Source: Anadara kagoshimensis
Taxonomy: Eukaryota; Mollusca; Bivalvia; Arcoida; Arcidae
Length of the DNA: 64,000 nt
Direction of reading: 5' to 3'
NCBI GenBank assembly: GCA_021292105.1
Contig: CM037874.1
Span: 53,116,540-53,180,539, forward strand
In this document: positions 24,800 through 35,767 of the stretch, one piece after another
How the letters are laid out: every line of letters begins with the position of its first letter
How positions within the stretch are numbered: position 1 is the first letter of the stretch
Translations under genes and position numbers: made by a program
The notes under the pieces: model-generated
Told to the model about the DNA's origin: nothing
Databases searched by the model: none
Seen by the model: only the letters and a program-made list of their open reading frames with translations

Positions 24800-25613
24800 C
24801 TAATAAACGTTTAATGTAATATTTTTTCTATTGGAGCTGTTGTTTGTGAAAGATTTCTTTAATTTGAGTCTTAGTTTGGCTATCACTAGATTGTGGTCAC
24901 TGTTTACATCAGCCCCTCTGTAAGATCTGGTGTCTAGTAGTGATCTTTTCCATTTTCCATTTATTATTATATGATCAATTTGGTTTTTATCACGATTGTT
25001 TGGTGAATTCCATGTAATATTATGTATGTCTTTATGTTTGAACAGTGATCCTCCAATGATGAGCCCATTTATAGAGCAGATATTTGCAAGCCTTTCACCG
25101 TTTTCATTCATTCCACCGACTCCTTCTCTTCCCATTGATCTTTCATGTTGGCTGTTGTCGTTTCCAACCTTGACATTTTTATCACCAATCACTAAGAGAA
25201 CATCATGCTGCGGTGTTTTGCTGATCTGTGATTGTAGTGCTTCATAGTAAGCGTCTTTAGCTTCGTCTTCAGCGTCGTTTGTCGGTGCATAGCATTGGAT
25301 GATGGTGGTCTTAGCAGAGATAGAATTAAAGCGAGCTCTTATAAGCCGTTCATTTATAAGCTCCCATTCCATTAGGCTTTTGGCACAGTCTTTATTCATG
25401 ATTATAGCAACTCTTTCTCTATGTTGGTCATCTGATTTTCCAGAGTAAACTATTGTATGGTTGTTTGAGAAGTCTTCCCAGATCTAGTCCATTACATTCA
25501 CTGACTCCCATGATGGCAACTCCATATCTATCCATTTCTTTAATCACTTGTGCTGTTTTAGAGACCACACCAATTCACTCTGCATTTTTGTTGAGTTTCT
25601 ATTCATTAATTAG
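24800..25613 (-). pseudogene. LINE AP-endonuclease domain
   Basis: The first segment reads 'KTAQVIKEMDRYGVAIMGVS' (about 25500-25575). A frameshift near 25480 follows, then 'ERVAIIMNKDCAKSLMEWEL', 'VIGDKNVKVGND' (the D-x-N catalytic motif is still present) and 'GADVNSDHNLVIAKLRL' (the SDH motif is present). A second frameshift near 24820 separates it from the RT frame; past it 'YIKRLLDSDVQKKFSIELRN' leads straight into the RT region. Confidence 0.85.
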
Positions 25614-25750
25614 CTGTGAGGTCTGGGACTAAATATGAAATACAATTTCTTGCAAAGTAGATATCTCACAGCCAAACTGTGGCTTGAACCCATGACCCTT
25701 GAATCCTCTTCACTACTCTTTCACATATTTCCATATCATTTACAATACAC

Positions 25751-25919
25751 TACAGTCCAACCTGCCTTTAAGAAAACCTCCTTATAAGGGCCACCTACCT
25801 ATAAAGGCCAGTAGAATTGTATCTTAATTGTTCTTTAACCTGTATATAAAAACCACCTGCCCATAAAGGTCACTGAGCTGGTTCTCTTGGGTGGCTTTTA
25901 GAGACAGGTTTGACTGTAT
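25751..25919. mobile_element. MITE family A copy (169 bp)
   Basis: Left end 'TACAGTCCAACCTGCCTTTA' and right end 'GAGACAGGTTTGACTGTA' are inverted relatives of each other. The interior has 'CTATAAAGGCCAGTAGAATT' and 'CCTGCCCATAAAGGTCACTG'. Confidence 0.82.
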
Positions 25920-26264
25920 ATGATTTCATGTATTTCAGTGGGTATTGGATGGTTTTCAGTGGGGTTGTGGAACATAATTTTGTACCTGTCAGCACCACTG
26001 TCCATGATTAAACTTGGTATCATATTCTTAAGTTTTATGCTGCTTGCCACAATATTGCTGCCATAGACATGGAAGAAAAGAAGGCCGCAAAGAGAAATAG
26101 AGTCAAATAAGAGACGAAAGATAACAGAAATATTGTTAGACATTTTATTATACAAAAATTGTTTAATTCAACCACATTGTTGTTAAAATCACTGTTATGT
26201 AACTTAACTTTGTATGTAAATATATATATATTTATTTATATACAGTACAGACTTCTCAAAATTT

Positions 26265-26468
26265 TAACACTATTACTGTAGAAACCACTGTGGCTGTGAC
26301 AGTGAAATTATATCCATAGAAAATCAAATAAATTTGATAATTTTCACTTACTTGTACCTATTCGTAACAGGAAATATGTATGCGCATCCGCAAATGTCAT
26401 AAAGTATTGTCATAAAGGATTGTCATAAAGACAATTTCACTGTCTACAGTGGTTCCTACAGTAGTGCC
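26265..26468. mobile_element. TIR element (about 204 bp, arms about 40 bp)
   Basis: 'CACTATTACTGTAGAAACCA' with 'CTGTGGCTGTGACAGTGAAA' on the left is matched by the reverse complement of 'CAATTTCACTGTCTACAGTG' with 'GTTCCTACAGTAGTGCC' on the right. A direct repeat 'TTGTCATAAAG' lies inside. No ORF. Confidence 0.8.
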
Positions 26469-26919
26469 AAATTGGCAAGTCATCTTTGCCCCTCGTTAGC
26501 CACATTTCTACAATTTTTCAGCAGATGGTATGTATTCGCTTTTTAGCCACTGGTTAATTATATCTGGGCTAGTTGGAATCCACTAATTTTGTTTACCTAG
26601 TGTTAAGCTTTGGACAGTCCTGTACTATGTGTATTGTCTGACTGCGTTTTACAAATCATGTTGTGACCAACTTTTGATGAAAATCCATTATGCTTAAGTT
26701 TTCAATTTGAATAAAATTTCAGCTAGCAACTCTTTTATAATTGTATTATTAATTTGTATATACATGTGCAAACTCTCAAATTCGTCTTCTTGTCTGATGT
26801 CTGTCTAAGACAAACATTTTGTAATCAGTGGTCTCGCTATGTATTAATTGTGCAGTACATGTCATCTGCAAAGTTTATGTTTACCTAATCTTCAAAATAT
26901 TATTTATGATTTTGCACCT

Positions 26920-26931
<12 letters not shown>
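26469..26931. other. Unassigned sequence
   Basis: No gene or repeat was recognised. Confidence 0.3.

Positions 26932-26965
<34 letters not shown>
26932..26965. repeat. (GT)n microsatellite
   Basis: An uninterrupted GT run of about 34 bases followed by a degenerate GT-rich tail to about 26998. Confidence 0.95.
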
Positions 26966-26966
<1 letters not shown>

Positions 26967-26998
26967 ATGTGTGTATGTTCGTGCATGCATGTGTTTGT

Positions 26999-27404
26999 GG
27001 CTTTGACTATTCATACTGGACATATGATGCCTGCATAATTTTTTTAAAATTCCATAAACATTAAAATTTAATTATAGAATTTCATTTTATATCTATGTTC
27101 ACATTTTTGGACACATTCAGAAATTCATTTTTATTGGCTGTTTTTTTTGTCATTTTAAATATAATATGCAAGTCACATGAAAACGAATATAAATACATAC
27201 ACGGTTAACAAATAACAGAGATATACATGTAGAACATGTATAATGTTGCACATTCAAAATTTCTGCTCAATTAAACATTACTATTTTGCACATAAATCAA
27301 CAAATAATTTTCAAGTCACAAATACTGAATGCTAATTTTGTCAAAAAACTTTAGTTTATCACAATTTTTGCTACAACAAACAATCAAACTTTGCATTTTC
27401 AGAC
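26999..27404. other. Unassigned AT-rich sequence
   Basis: No ORF or repeat unit is recognised. Confidence 0.3.
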
Positions 27405-27625
27405 ACATTACTGTTGTTGTTATGGGATCCAAAATGATATGACACAATTGTTTTGTGCAGTATGAATGTGTATGATGTTGAAAGTAACTTCCATAAATAA
27501 ATAAATAAATACATACACATTATTGTTCTAATGGAATCCAAAAATCATATGACATAATTGTTTCATGCAGTATGAATGTGTATGATGTTGAAAGATAACT
27601 TCCTTAAATAAATAAATACTTGCTG
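27405..27625. repeat. Tandem duplication of about 112 bp
   Basis: Two units share 'TATGAATGTGTATGATGTTG' and a following 'AACTTCC' plus an (AAAT)n run, with 'GACACAATTGTTTTGTGCAG' in the first and 'GACATAATTGTTTCATGCAG' in the second. Confidence 0.85.
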
Positions 27626-27860
27626 TTGTAAATATTGTCTTGTGTCAGTGCTTCTTAGAACTAGATAAGAAGATGGTGCTTAATGATATTGGTTTTAATT
27701 TGAATTTCTGAATACCGGTAGTATAATAATCAAATCTGGTGAGAATATCTGTATTCTGTATTCAAAGATTTTGATGGACAGGTGTTTGTATTTTGATGAA
27801 CTAAAGGAGCGGGCTTGACAATTACTGTGTAAGAAGGAATATTATCGGCAGGAAACTTTT

Positions 27861-27950
27861 GCAGTTTTGACCTTCTAAACTACTAGTATTTCACGGTAAA
27901 AAAGTTTTGACCTTCTAAACTACTAGTATTTCACGGTAAAAAATTTAGAG
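27861..27950. repeat. Exact tandem duplication, about 42 bp unit
   Basis: 'AGTTTTGACCTTCTAAACTA' followed by 'CTAGTATTTCACGGTAAAAA' occurs twice without change. Confidence 0.9.
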
Positions 27951-28679
27951 CATCTCGAAAACGCTTTATAGTTAGCCAGTAAACTGTAAGTATGCATTGA
28001 TGTCAAAGTACAAAGGGACATAGTCCCTTAATAATAATATAAGTTTTCCAGGTTTTAAGATCTACCTAGTTATAATGGTTTTCCAACTTAACACATGGTA
28101 CATCCACCAAAACCTTTGTAGGAAGTGATGTGGATACCCATTCATTTAACATTTTTCCATTAAAATATTATCACAGGAACATGTGATGTCAATGTGTTCT
28201 ATTTCTGTTGGAAACAATTGTCTTAACAAATGTTGTTGAGAACTTGAATAAAAATTATATGTTGAAGCTCCTCATTGAATTTTCTACTGGGTATGACATG
28301 GTATTTTGGAGAACCCGAGATCGAGAGAATTGTTCTTTCATGTAGCACATGGTTCGTTTGAGAACTCCAGTTAATTCTTCTGTAAGATATCATATGTTGA
28401 TGCTGAAAAAGAATTCATATTTGTATATGTATATTAAACAAAATTTGAGTAATCATGTGTTACATTTACATTGATGTTTTTTGTTTTGAAATATTCAATA
28501 ATTTTGTAATGGTTTTTTTTCTTCTTTTTTGGCTGCTATTTTAACAATGACATGTAAGAATAATAGTGCAATAGTAAAGTGAAATATTAAAATAATTTTG
28601 TTTGTTTAATTTTAAACTAAATGACATAAGTACGAATCATATAAACCATCAATTAAATTGTGACTTAATTTTGACCTTT
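27951..28679. other. Unassigned AT-rich sequence
   Basis: No ORF, RNA gene or repeat unit is recognised. Confidence 0.3.
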
Positions 28680-29013
28680 AGCCACCATGGTTGCTCAATC
28701 GTTATGTTGCTCACTCGATATGTGGGAGGTCATTGATTTGAACCTAGGCCCTGGTCTGACCAAGACTTATAAAGGCTTATGACTGTTCTTTCTCCAAGCA
28801 CTCACAATTTGGAAATGAAAGTCGCCGAGCCTTCAAAAGTGACCTAAAAAATTGATGCCCAGTGTTACTGCAGATGTGCCATGCTCAGAGCCCTACCTGC
28901 ACATAGCCCTTGCATAGGTCAAAATTACTGCAACTTCAGCTATAGCTGGCGACATCTCAATATGAGTGGAATATTCTTGACTGGGATGTAAAACACCATT
29001 AAATCAATCAATC
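28680..29013 (+). mobile_element. tRNA-derived SINE, full-length copy
   Basis: Same family as 22127-22468. Head 'GCTCACTCGATATGTGGGAG', body 'CCAAGCACTCACAATTTGGA', 3' domain 'ATATTCTTGACTGGGATGTA' and tail (AATC)n. The B-box region has decayed ('GATTTGAACC'). Confidence 0.85.
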
Positions 29014-29204
29014 ATTTGACCTAGTTCTAGAAAGAGACCACTTCCTGTACAACTAAGAATTTTTTTTCTAGTATTAGATGTTTTAAATGTTAAATCAACC
29101 AAAACCTTAATTACCGATATGGGTAATCTTATAAATGAATCACATACTGTTCTCGCCAAGTCTAAAGTTTCACAAATCATGCAAATATCAAAAACAAACA
29201 TACC

Positions 29205-29345
29205 AGCATAAGTCCATCTCCAAATCTTGATCCCAAAAGCACAAACTTTGAAACTGGCAAATTGAACATGTGAACTTCCAGTGGGAAGTGAGGTCAGGTG
29301 CTCAAAAAGGATAAACACCTGTATAGGTAGCTACACCTCCTCCTA
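29205..29345 (-). repeat. Dispersed repeat family C, left part split by an insertion
   Basis: 'GTGAACTTCCAGTGGGAAGT' and 'GAGGTCAGGTGCTC' match family C copies. The remainder of the same copy resumes near 32859, on the other side of the large inverted-end element. Confidence 0.7.
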
Positions 29346-30344
29346 GTCGAGTAGGCATTTTACGAACCTAGAAATGTTCATTCCTATGAAGTTTTTTTTT
29401 GCTGTTTTGTTTTCCTCATGGGTCCTTGAACAAAATTAACTTAGTTGCCCGTTCGGGCAACTTTGGGCAACTTGCACAATATACATAAATCCAAAATGTC
29501 CGCCAAACGTCAAATTGAAGTACATACTGCGATATTAAATATCTTTAAATAGCTTGTAATATATCCTTTTAGATGTTTTCAGGCATGAAAAAACCCATTT
29601 CTGGTGTTAATTTTTACATACGGAACACTTACCTTGCACAATGAGCTATAAATTCAAAATGACCGGCGGACGCCATCTTGAAATATTGATTTTATACAAA
29701 AGCAAATTGATGATAGGTTGTAATATATCTTTCCAAGGGTATTTAGGCATGGACAACTCAATTCTGGCATTAGTTTTACATTAAATACCATCATGTCTAT
29801 AATGACCGACCATATGTGTGAAATAACTATTCACCCTAGAATAGCCATGGGAAAAACTTTAAACATTTCTTTTCTCCAGAACAGTTACAAAATTGTTTAC
29901 AGAATTTTTCTAAAGCAAGCATGTCCTTGTTCGTTGCACTTATGATTTTGTGCAATATATTGACATAACATGACATACAGAAATTCTTGTGACACTGGGT
30001 GTCCTTTCGCTATAACATGTAATGAGAATTGATCTTTAAATTCCAATCCGAAATTGGTTATCATCTCATACTCTCCAGGAGGACTTTGACTGTCGGTACC
30101 CTTTCACAACATTAACTAAAGGTGAGACAATAGAAAATGGTGTTTGAAACAAAGTCATAACTATAAGGCTTTGATATTCTTTATGAAAAGCCTGAAGAAA
30201 CGTCAGTTTTTCTGCTGGCTGGCCATACAGAACAACAAAGACTGGTTCAGATCTTATAAAAATATTTGTGATCTTTGTTTCCCAATAACATCAGCTAAAT
30301 ATAGAAAAAACGTATGTAATTAGGATGTTGTATCACAACCTCTA

Positions 30345-30600
30345 AGAGCATGCATACCTTGCAGTTCAATATATCGCGAACGAAGATCAAGTCCCTAAGA
30401 GCATGTACGCCTGGTTGTTCAAGACACCTCGAACCAAGACCATGACACTTACAATGTGCATGCCTGTCAGTTCAATAATTCTCGAACTAAGACCATGGCA
30501 CTTAGAGCATGCATGTATGGCAGTTCAAGACATCTAGAACCAAGAACATGACACTGAGAGCATGCATGCCTGGTATTTCAAGACATCTCAAATCATGACC
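30345..30600 (-). repeat. Minisatellite of about 57 bp continuing a coding sequence
   Basis: Five imperfect units contain 'GAGCATGCATGCCTGG', 'AGTTCAAGACATCTCGAACC' and 'AAGACCATGACACTTAGA'. The first unit on the minus strand lies in the end of the ORF at 30502-31029. The unit length is close to 19 codons, so the repeat can keep the reading frame. Confidence 0.8.
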
Positions 30601-31029
30601 ATTGTTAGATGCATAGATGTTCAAAACTTCTATCCTATCACTCCATCTGTATATCACATTCTCATGCTTATACACCCAATACACTGGGAAAACAAAAACA
30701 TCTGTGTTTTCAATCAGCACACAAATGCTACCATGACCTGTTTGTGCAGCCTGGAGAACATACGATACCATAGTTATGTCGGATTCATCATGGCCGAATC
30801 CACCGTAGTATACATATTGCTGTGTTGTTTCCTCTGTCCTGGTCCTTAGAAGATACAAGATGGTATTTGTCAAACACAAGATTTTCTTTGGAGTGTCTGG
30901 GTACCAATATGATCTTTTTTGGGTTGATGCAATGAAATCTGATAGGTTATCGCCATGTAACCAAGGGATGCGATAGAAAAACTGTAAATCAATGTGATTG
31001 TTTGCGAGTTTTGGGTAAACGAACTCCAC
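30502..31029 (-). pseudogene. Decayed protein relic in the 3.5-kb element (possible PIN/XPG-like family)
   Basis: A 175-codon open frame. The middle reads 'GHDESDITMVSYVLQAAQTG', then 'ICVLIENTDVFVFPVYWVYK' and 'CLEIPGMHALS'. This order resembles an uncharacterised invertebrate protein family with 'H-E-ADT', 'DTDVLVL' and 'HA-TGCDT' motifs, often tied to mobile elements and with a nuclease-like acidic pattern. Here the first Asp pair is kept (ESD), the second motif reads NTD and the final GCDT is lost where the minisatellite begins. There is no full domain, so it is probably a broken gene. The family link is recalled, not searched. Confidence 0.5.
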
Positions 31030-32858
31030 AAAGTGATTTGAATAGAGCTGATTTCATGCCTTTCCAATGACAATCATTTTCAACCACTGTCAAAAAGGAA
31101 CAGAACCGATATCAAATACAAGCAGGAGCTAAGTTCAAACTGCCCTGCTGTCCAAACAACGGTAACCAAAGAAACATGTTTTCAAGATCAACAACTGGCT
31201 TTGTTTTTGCATCTTGACAGCGTCGATTTGAAACGTATTGCCTGTATCATCTTTATAGAGCTAATAATGACATTATAAAACTCACCAGTTAGACTTGATT
31301 GTACTCGTATTCCATCTACTCATCCATTACAACTGAATCAACCACAATGACACATAAGAAGCAATTTTCCGAGCAATTTCCTTATGACCTTTTTTCATTT
31401 AGAGGGAGTTTGAATAAGCAATAAATTTTGGTCATATATATCCAAGGAACACAAAGGATTGAAATCTCTGTTTTATGGTCCGTATCACACTCAGAATATA
31501 TTCATTCCAATCGATCAGAGAAGCACCAATCTACCCACTAAAATGATCAGGCTAAAGAGTCATGCCTTTGAGGGCTCTTTTTTTTTAAATTTGAAAGCAG
31601 TTTGTTCTCCAAACTTGTTAGCCAAGACAGCATTCTAATAATCACCATAGTGCGGACATGCAAGATCTTCGACAGGACACGCATGTGTTTATAGCAGACA
31701 CTGAGAAAGTTTACCAGCATATTGTACATGTCTAACATCCAATAAAATTATTTGTTGGTTTGTTAATCAGGATACAGATAGTTTTGGTGGTAGACAGTGT
31801 AGGGGTATTATTTTCTGTGGTCCAGTATAATTTGTAAGTGAAACAGCATTGTCAGACCTAGATGTTGAGATGTTGCTTAATGGTGACCTAAAAGTAAACC
31901 AAATCTAGACTGTGCACTACCTTTTCACTTATACCACATGGATGAACATGGAAGTCTGTAGTCATAGCGTGTGTATCATAGCAGTCATTTGGAGTGGAAA
32001 TAGTAGATCAAAATATCAAAACTATCATAAAACCAAAACAAATTAGTTCTACTGTTCAACTCCAACCAATCAATTTGTGGAAGGTTGTTGCATTTTCAGT
32101 GACAGATTTTACTGTAGATTCCCGAAACCATAATACTTCATTATATGACGTAATGTATCAGTGTTCATGTAAAAATCGAATCAATTGACTGTTGACAAAC
32201 TTATTATCTAGTTTGATAGAATGTCTGAGTATAATTTGGTTTTTATTCGTGGTAATATATATGTGACTGGATTAACTATAATAGCAATAATGTGGCTTTG
32301 AAAACATCTTCGTCGGATACATGCTTTAAAAACAATCTTAGCAAAGTGAACTAGCCTTTACGCTAGACTTAGTAAAGCTGAAATCTTTAATATCTTATTA
32401 AAAGGAATTGTTGGAGCCTCATTTATGATCTTTAAATCAAAATGTATCAAGATGTATGGTTAAGTTACACAACATTGAATGTGATATGCTGAGTAACATC
32501 TTATAATAAAAAAAAAACATGTTACTCCTACTGTTGGCTAGTCAAAATTTTAAATATACTTTTAAATTGCCCCAAATGTTAAAAACAACAATGGAAATGA
32601 GTTCTTCATCCTTGAAAACATATAAAATGGTATATTGCAAGCTATTGTAGAACAATTCTTACAACAGATAGATGTTCAATATGGCGTCAGGCAGCCATCT
32701 TGAATATATGCAAATTATGCAATTTGCCCAATGTTGCCAGCAGGGCAACTAACCTAATTTTACTCTAGGGACCCTATAGAAAACAAAACAGCAAAAAAAC
32801 TTCATAGGAAAAAACATTTCTAGGTTCCAGTATTGAGTATATGGGGGTGTCAACTCGA

Positions 32859-32970
32859 CTGTCCCCTCCCCCAATGTAAAATCAAAATGAAGAATGAAAG
32901 AAACATGTAACAATGGGACATCAAATACATCCAGGATAATTTCAGATAGAGGCATCATACAGCCATTAAC
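32859..32970 (-). repeat. Dispersed repeat family C, right part split by an insertion
   Basis: 'GTAACAATGGGACATCAAAT' with 'ACATCCAGGATAATTTCAG' continues the family C copy that starts at 29205. Compare the uninterrupted copy at 40410-40690. Confidence 0.65.
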
Positions 32971-33172
32971 CCCAGGTAAAATTAAATCTTGATGTTTAAA
33001 GCCAATCATTATATTTCATAGAAATTATACAATTTGAAACGCACTTTGTTCATATTTATGAGTTTTATACATACATGTTTTACCTGGTATATATCTTTGT
33101 GCGAGCATTTATGATGTTCTTTGTGCTGCTTTGTGCTGATGGCAACATGCCTGTTTCACAATGTTCCAAACC
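32971..33172. other. Unassigned sequence
   Basis: No gene recognised. Confidence 0.3.
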
Positions 33173-33310
33173 ACAACAGTAGCATGATTAGTAAAGTGCT
33201 CACTCTATAGGTAATATATCGGGGTTCACAATATTCCAAACCACTAGGCTACAGTTGCCTGATTGGTAGAGTGCTCACTCCGTTTATGGGATTTAGAGGT
33301 TCACAATATT
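33173..33310 (+). repeat. Two tandem SINE-head fragments
   Basis: 'TAGTAAAGTGCTCACTCTAT' and, about 80 bases on, 'TGGTAGAGTGCTCACTCCGT' are tRNA-related heads, each followed by 'GTTCACAATATTCCA'. The body and 3' end are absent. This is a small relative of the array at 47471-48300. Confidence 0.65.
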
Positions 33311-33689
33311 CCAGATAAACTGTACAAATCCAATATTGTCAAAGTATCTTGAAACTGTACAATAGTCACACAACTATGAAAACTCAAATGCAATCAAAAA
33401 GTGTCAAATCCATAGTTGGTAAAAATGAAAACCTCATCTGAATAAAGTTACTTGATTGGCCATGACTTTGCCACACAAAGGAGTCGAGTCATGGTTAAAA
33501 ACTTGGATAACCTATAAAGATTATCAAATTCACTTGATATATTTGCTAGGAGCCAGACATCATTGCTCTTGATATTTGTTCGTTTTCACTTGTTTCTGTT
33601 AGTTGTGCCATGTTCTTGGCTGTTTTGGCTATTTGCAACTTGGCAAGTACAAATTTCTATACCCCATCAATGATACACATCAATGTTCA

Positions 33690-33800
33690 AATCTATTGTT
33701 ATCCAAAAAGTGTATCAAAAACAAACACCAATCCATGTCTAAATCATGATTCCAAAGCAACATAAAAACTTTGGAAATCACAAATTAAGTCAAACACAAT
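33690..33800 (-). repeat. Dispersed repeat family C, fragment
   Basis: 'CAATCCATGTCTAAATCATG' and 'AAAGCAACATAAAAACTTTG' match the terminal part of family C. Confidence 0.55.
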
Positions 33801-33840
33801 TTCCAGCACCATCACAGAACTGACTGCTTTGATATCATAA

Positions 33841-34545
33841 GTTATACAGGGCTTTGGCAGGTTACACGGCCCCATGTACCCCGTCAAAGATTTATGTACC
33901 CTGAGCCACGTTTTTGTCACCCTTCAAAGCGTTGCCAGTTGGATCTTTTTAACTTCCATTTTGTGTGATTTGCGCATATGTTGTCGCCATGTTTGTTTAC
34001 CATAACTAGACGTCAGAGATGTATGAGTTAATTCCCTTTTACCGCTTAACGTCGCATGCGTTCATGTACCCCAGCAGATCTCCGAACATAGTTCCATGTA
34101 CCCCGGCAAGTTAAAAAATAGCTATGCGAGAATTTTCTTTGAAGGGTAACAATATAAGTTATACAGGGCTTTGGCAGGTTACACGGCCCCATGTACTCCG
34201 TCAAAGATTTATGTACCCGGAGCCGCAGGCGAAGGGTACATTCATCTTTGACGGGGTACATGGGGCCGTGCAACCTGCGAAAGCCCTGTATAACATTTTT
34301 GTCACCCTTCAAAGCGTAACCAGTTGGATCTTTTTAACTTCCATTTTGTATTTTGTGTGACTAGCGTACGTCGTCGCCATGTTTGTTTACTGTAACTAAA
34401 CGTCGGCGATGTACGAGTTACTTCCCTTTTACCGCTAAAAGTCGCGTGCGTCCATGTACCCCGGCAGATTTCAGAACGTAGTTCCATGTACCCCGGCAAG
34501 TTAACCAATCGCTATGCGAAAAATTTCTTTGAAGGGTGACAAAAA
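33841..34545. mobile_element. Duplicated TIR element with a 137-bp central hairpin
   Basis: Two copies of a MITE of about 240-250 bases (33911-34150 and 34296-34545) have inverted ends 'TTTGTCACCCTTCAAAG' and 'CTTTGAAGGGTGAC'. Between them is a strong palindrome at 34158-34294 whose arms start 'GTTATACAGGGCTTTGGCAG'. Half of the same hairpin also precedes the first copy (33841-33907). The insides share 'TGTCGCCATGTTTGTTTAC' and 'CCATGTACCCCGGCAAGTTA'. Confidence 0.85.
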
Positions 34546-34548
34546 TGA

Positions 34549-34592
34549 AATAATCTTGACTGGGATGTAAATCACCATTACTCTACTATCTT
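34549..34592 (+). repeat. SINE 3'-end fragment
   Basis: 'AATCTTGACTGGGATGTAAA' with 'TCACCATTA' is the conserved SINE 3' domain without its head. Confidence 0.6.
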
Positions 34593-35373
34593 AGGGGAAA
34601 ACTTTAAGACAGGATTAACTCTATTTTCCTGTAACATCATAAAATATCTAAAAATTCTAAATTACACAAAAACATGATATTTAAAATTTATTTGCATCTG
34701 TATATTTAAATATTAATAACATTTGCATGCAAGAACCGACCTAAGGATGCAACAAATAGTTACCAGTACATTAAACTATCTGTACACAAATAAAACAAAT
34801 ATTTGTTAAACAAAATAGTATTTTTAGTTGTATACAGTAAAACATATTTATAATGAAGCCCTTGAGACTCTATTTTTATCTCTGTTTTGAAGCTACTTTG
34901 TTATACATGTATTGTTATATATAGACTTATATAGAGGAGTGGTTGGACCCAATATTTGACTTCATACTATTCAGGTAATCGTATTCGGTATATTCATGTT
35001 TTACTGCACATCGGTCATACACTTCAAATTTTTTTTATACAATAACGTATATTAAAATGCATAAGGTAGAAAATGTGCAGCAGTGGTCAACGTTGTTTTA
35101 GTTATTTCTGAGGCATAAATAAATTGAACATTGTACAAAAATTGTTCTGTAATAGCACACAAAGGGAATAAACATGACTGCTGAGAAAACTGTTCTTAAA
35201 CACAGGTCCAAACAGATAATTACATTAGAAGAAATGCTGTCACAATTCCTCAATACTGGTGTCATACTCTAGATGACCAGAGCCATTTGATGGAGATATG
35301 TATTAACTATCTTCATAGTCAGTTTTTAACCAAGAATTAATTATCTTAATGGTCAGTGCTCAACCGCGGATCC
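34593..35373. other. Unassigned AT-rich sequence
   Basis: No coding exon or repeat unit is recognised. Confidence 0.3.
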
Positions 35374-35582
35374 AATTGACGTTTTGCCGACCACGCTCAC
35401 AATGTTCCGACACTGGCCGCCATCACGGTACTAAAGCAGCGTCAAGGCAACTAATGACGTACTAGTGTCAGTGAAGTCATTAAACGGCACAATTCAGGCT
35501 GAGTATTCATTTTTTTGCGTCTAATTCAAGCATGTCGGGCCTTTGTCGGAACATTGTGGGCGTGGCCTGCGATATGTCAATT
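35374..35582 (-). mobile_element. MITE family B, copy 3 (209 bp), reverse orientation
   Basis: The best-preserved copy. Left end 'AATTGACGTTTTGCCGACCA' and right end 'GGCCTGCGATATGTCAATT' enclose inverted 'CACAATGTTCCGACA' blocks, giving TIRs of about 37 bases. The centre is the reverse complement of the centre of 12868-13076. Confidence 0.88.
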
Positions 35583-35767
35583 AGGCAAAAGGAGACAAAT
35601 ATATTCAAGAAAGGATGAAATGAAAAGAAAAAAATCCAGAGAAAATTTAGAGCACAGTAAATGTGTAAATGTGAATTTTAAGGTGAATTTCCCCCATCTG
35701 AATTATATTGCAAACAGGTGCTCTTTATATTATTATCAAAGTGAGCTACTTTATTATATCATTCTGT

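Larger units (their letters stand above)
22683..25613 (-). mobile_element. Non-LTR retrotransposon (LINE), nearly complete but decayed
   Basis: Read on the minus strand, an AP-endonuclease domain, a reverse transcriptase domain, a C-terminal segment with 'YGSECW' and 'RWLGHVLR', and a short 3' end follow in order. The 3' end has 'CTTATGCTCCACATGGAGCG' and finishes in a (TAGG)n tail at 22683-22699. The layout and motifs fit an APE-type LINE of the RTE/Ingi/Nimb sort; the clade cannot be fixed without a tree. At least two frameshifts, one nonsense codon and two catalytic substitutions make it inactive. The 5' end is truncated at about 25613. Confidence 0.9.
29346..32858. mobile_element. 3.5-kb element with long imperfect inverted terminal repeats
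   Basis: The strongest part of the arms is 'GAACCTAGAAATG' plus 'TCCTATGAAGTTTTTTT', 'GCTGTTTTGTTTTC' and 'TTAGTTGCC', from 29364 on the left and ending at 32827 (inverted) on the right. Weaker similarity continues inward for about 250 bases ('GGGCAACTTGCACAAT', 'TTGTAATATATC', 'AGATGTTTTCAGGCATG'). 'AGTCGAGT' outside both arms suggests slightly wider true ends. No target duplication is clear. The interior holds a decayed ORF (30502-31029, minus) and a small minisatellite. The superfamily is unknown to me. Confidence 0.75.

Noticed and set aside
23674..25247. Plus-strand ORFs across the LINE
   Set aside because: They are antisense to the APE and RT frames and show no motifs of their own.
26828..27064. 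Cys/Val-rich ORF
   Set aside because: It is a translation of the (GT)n microsatellite; 54683-54898 is the same kind of case.
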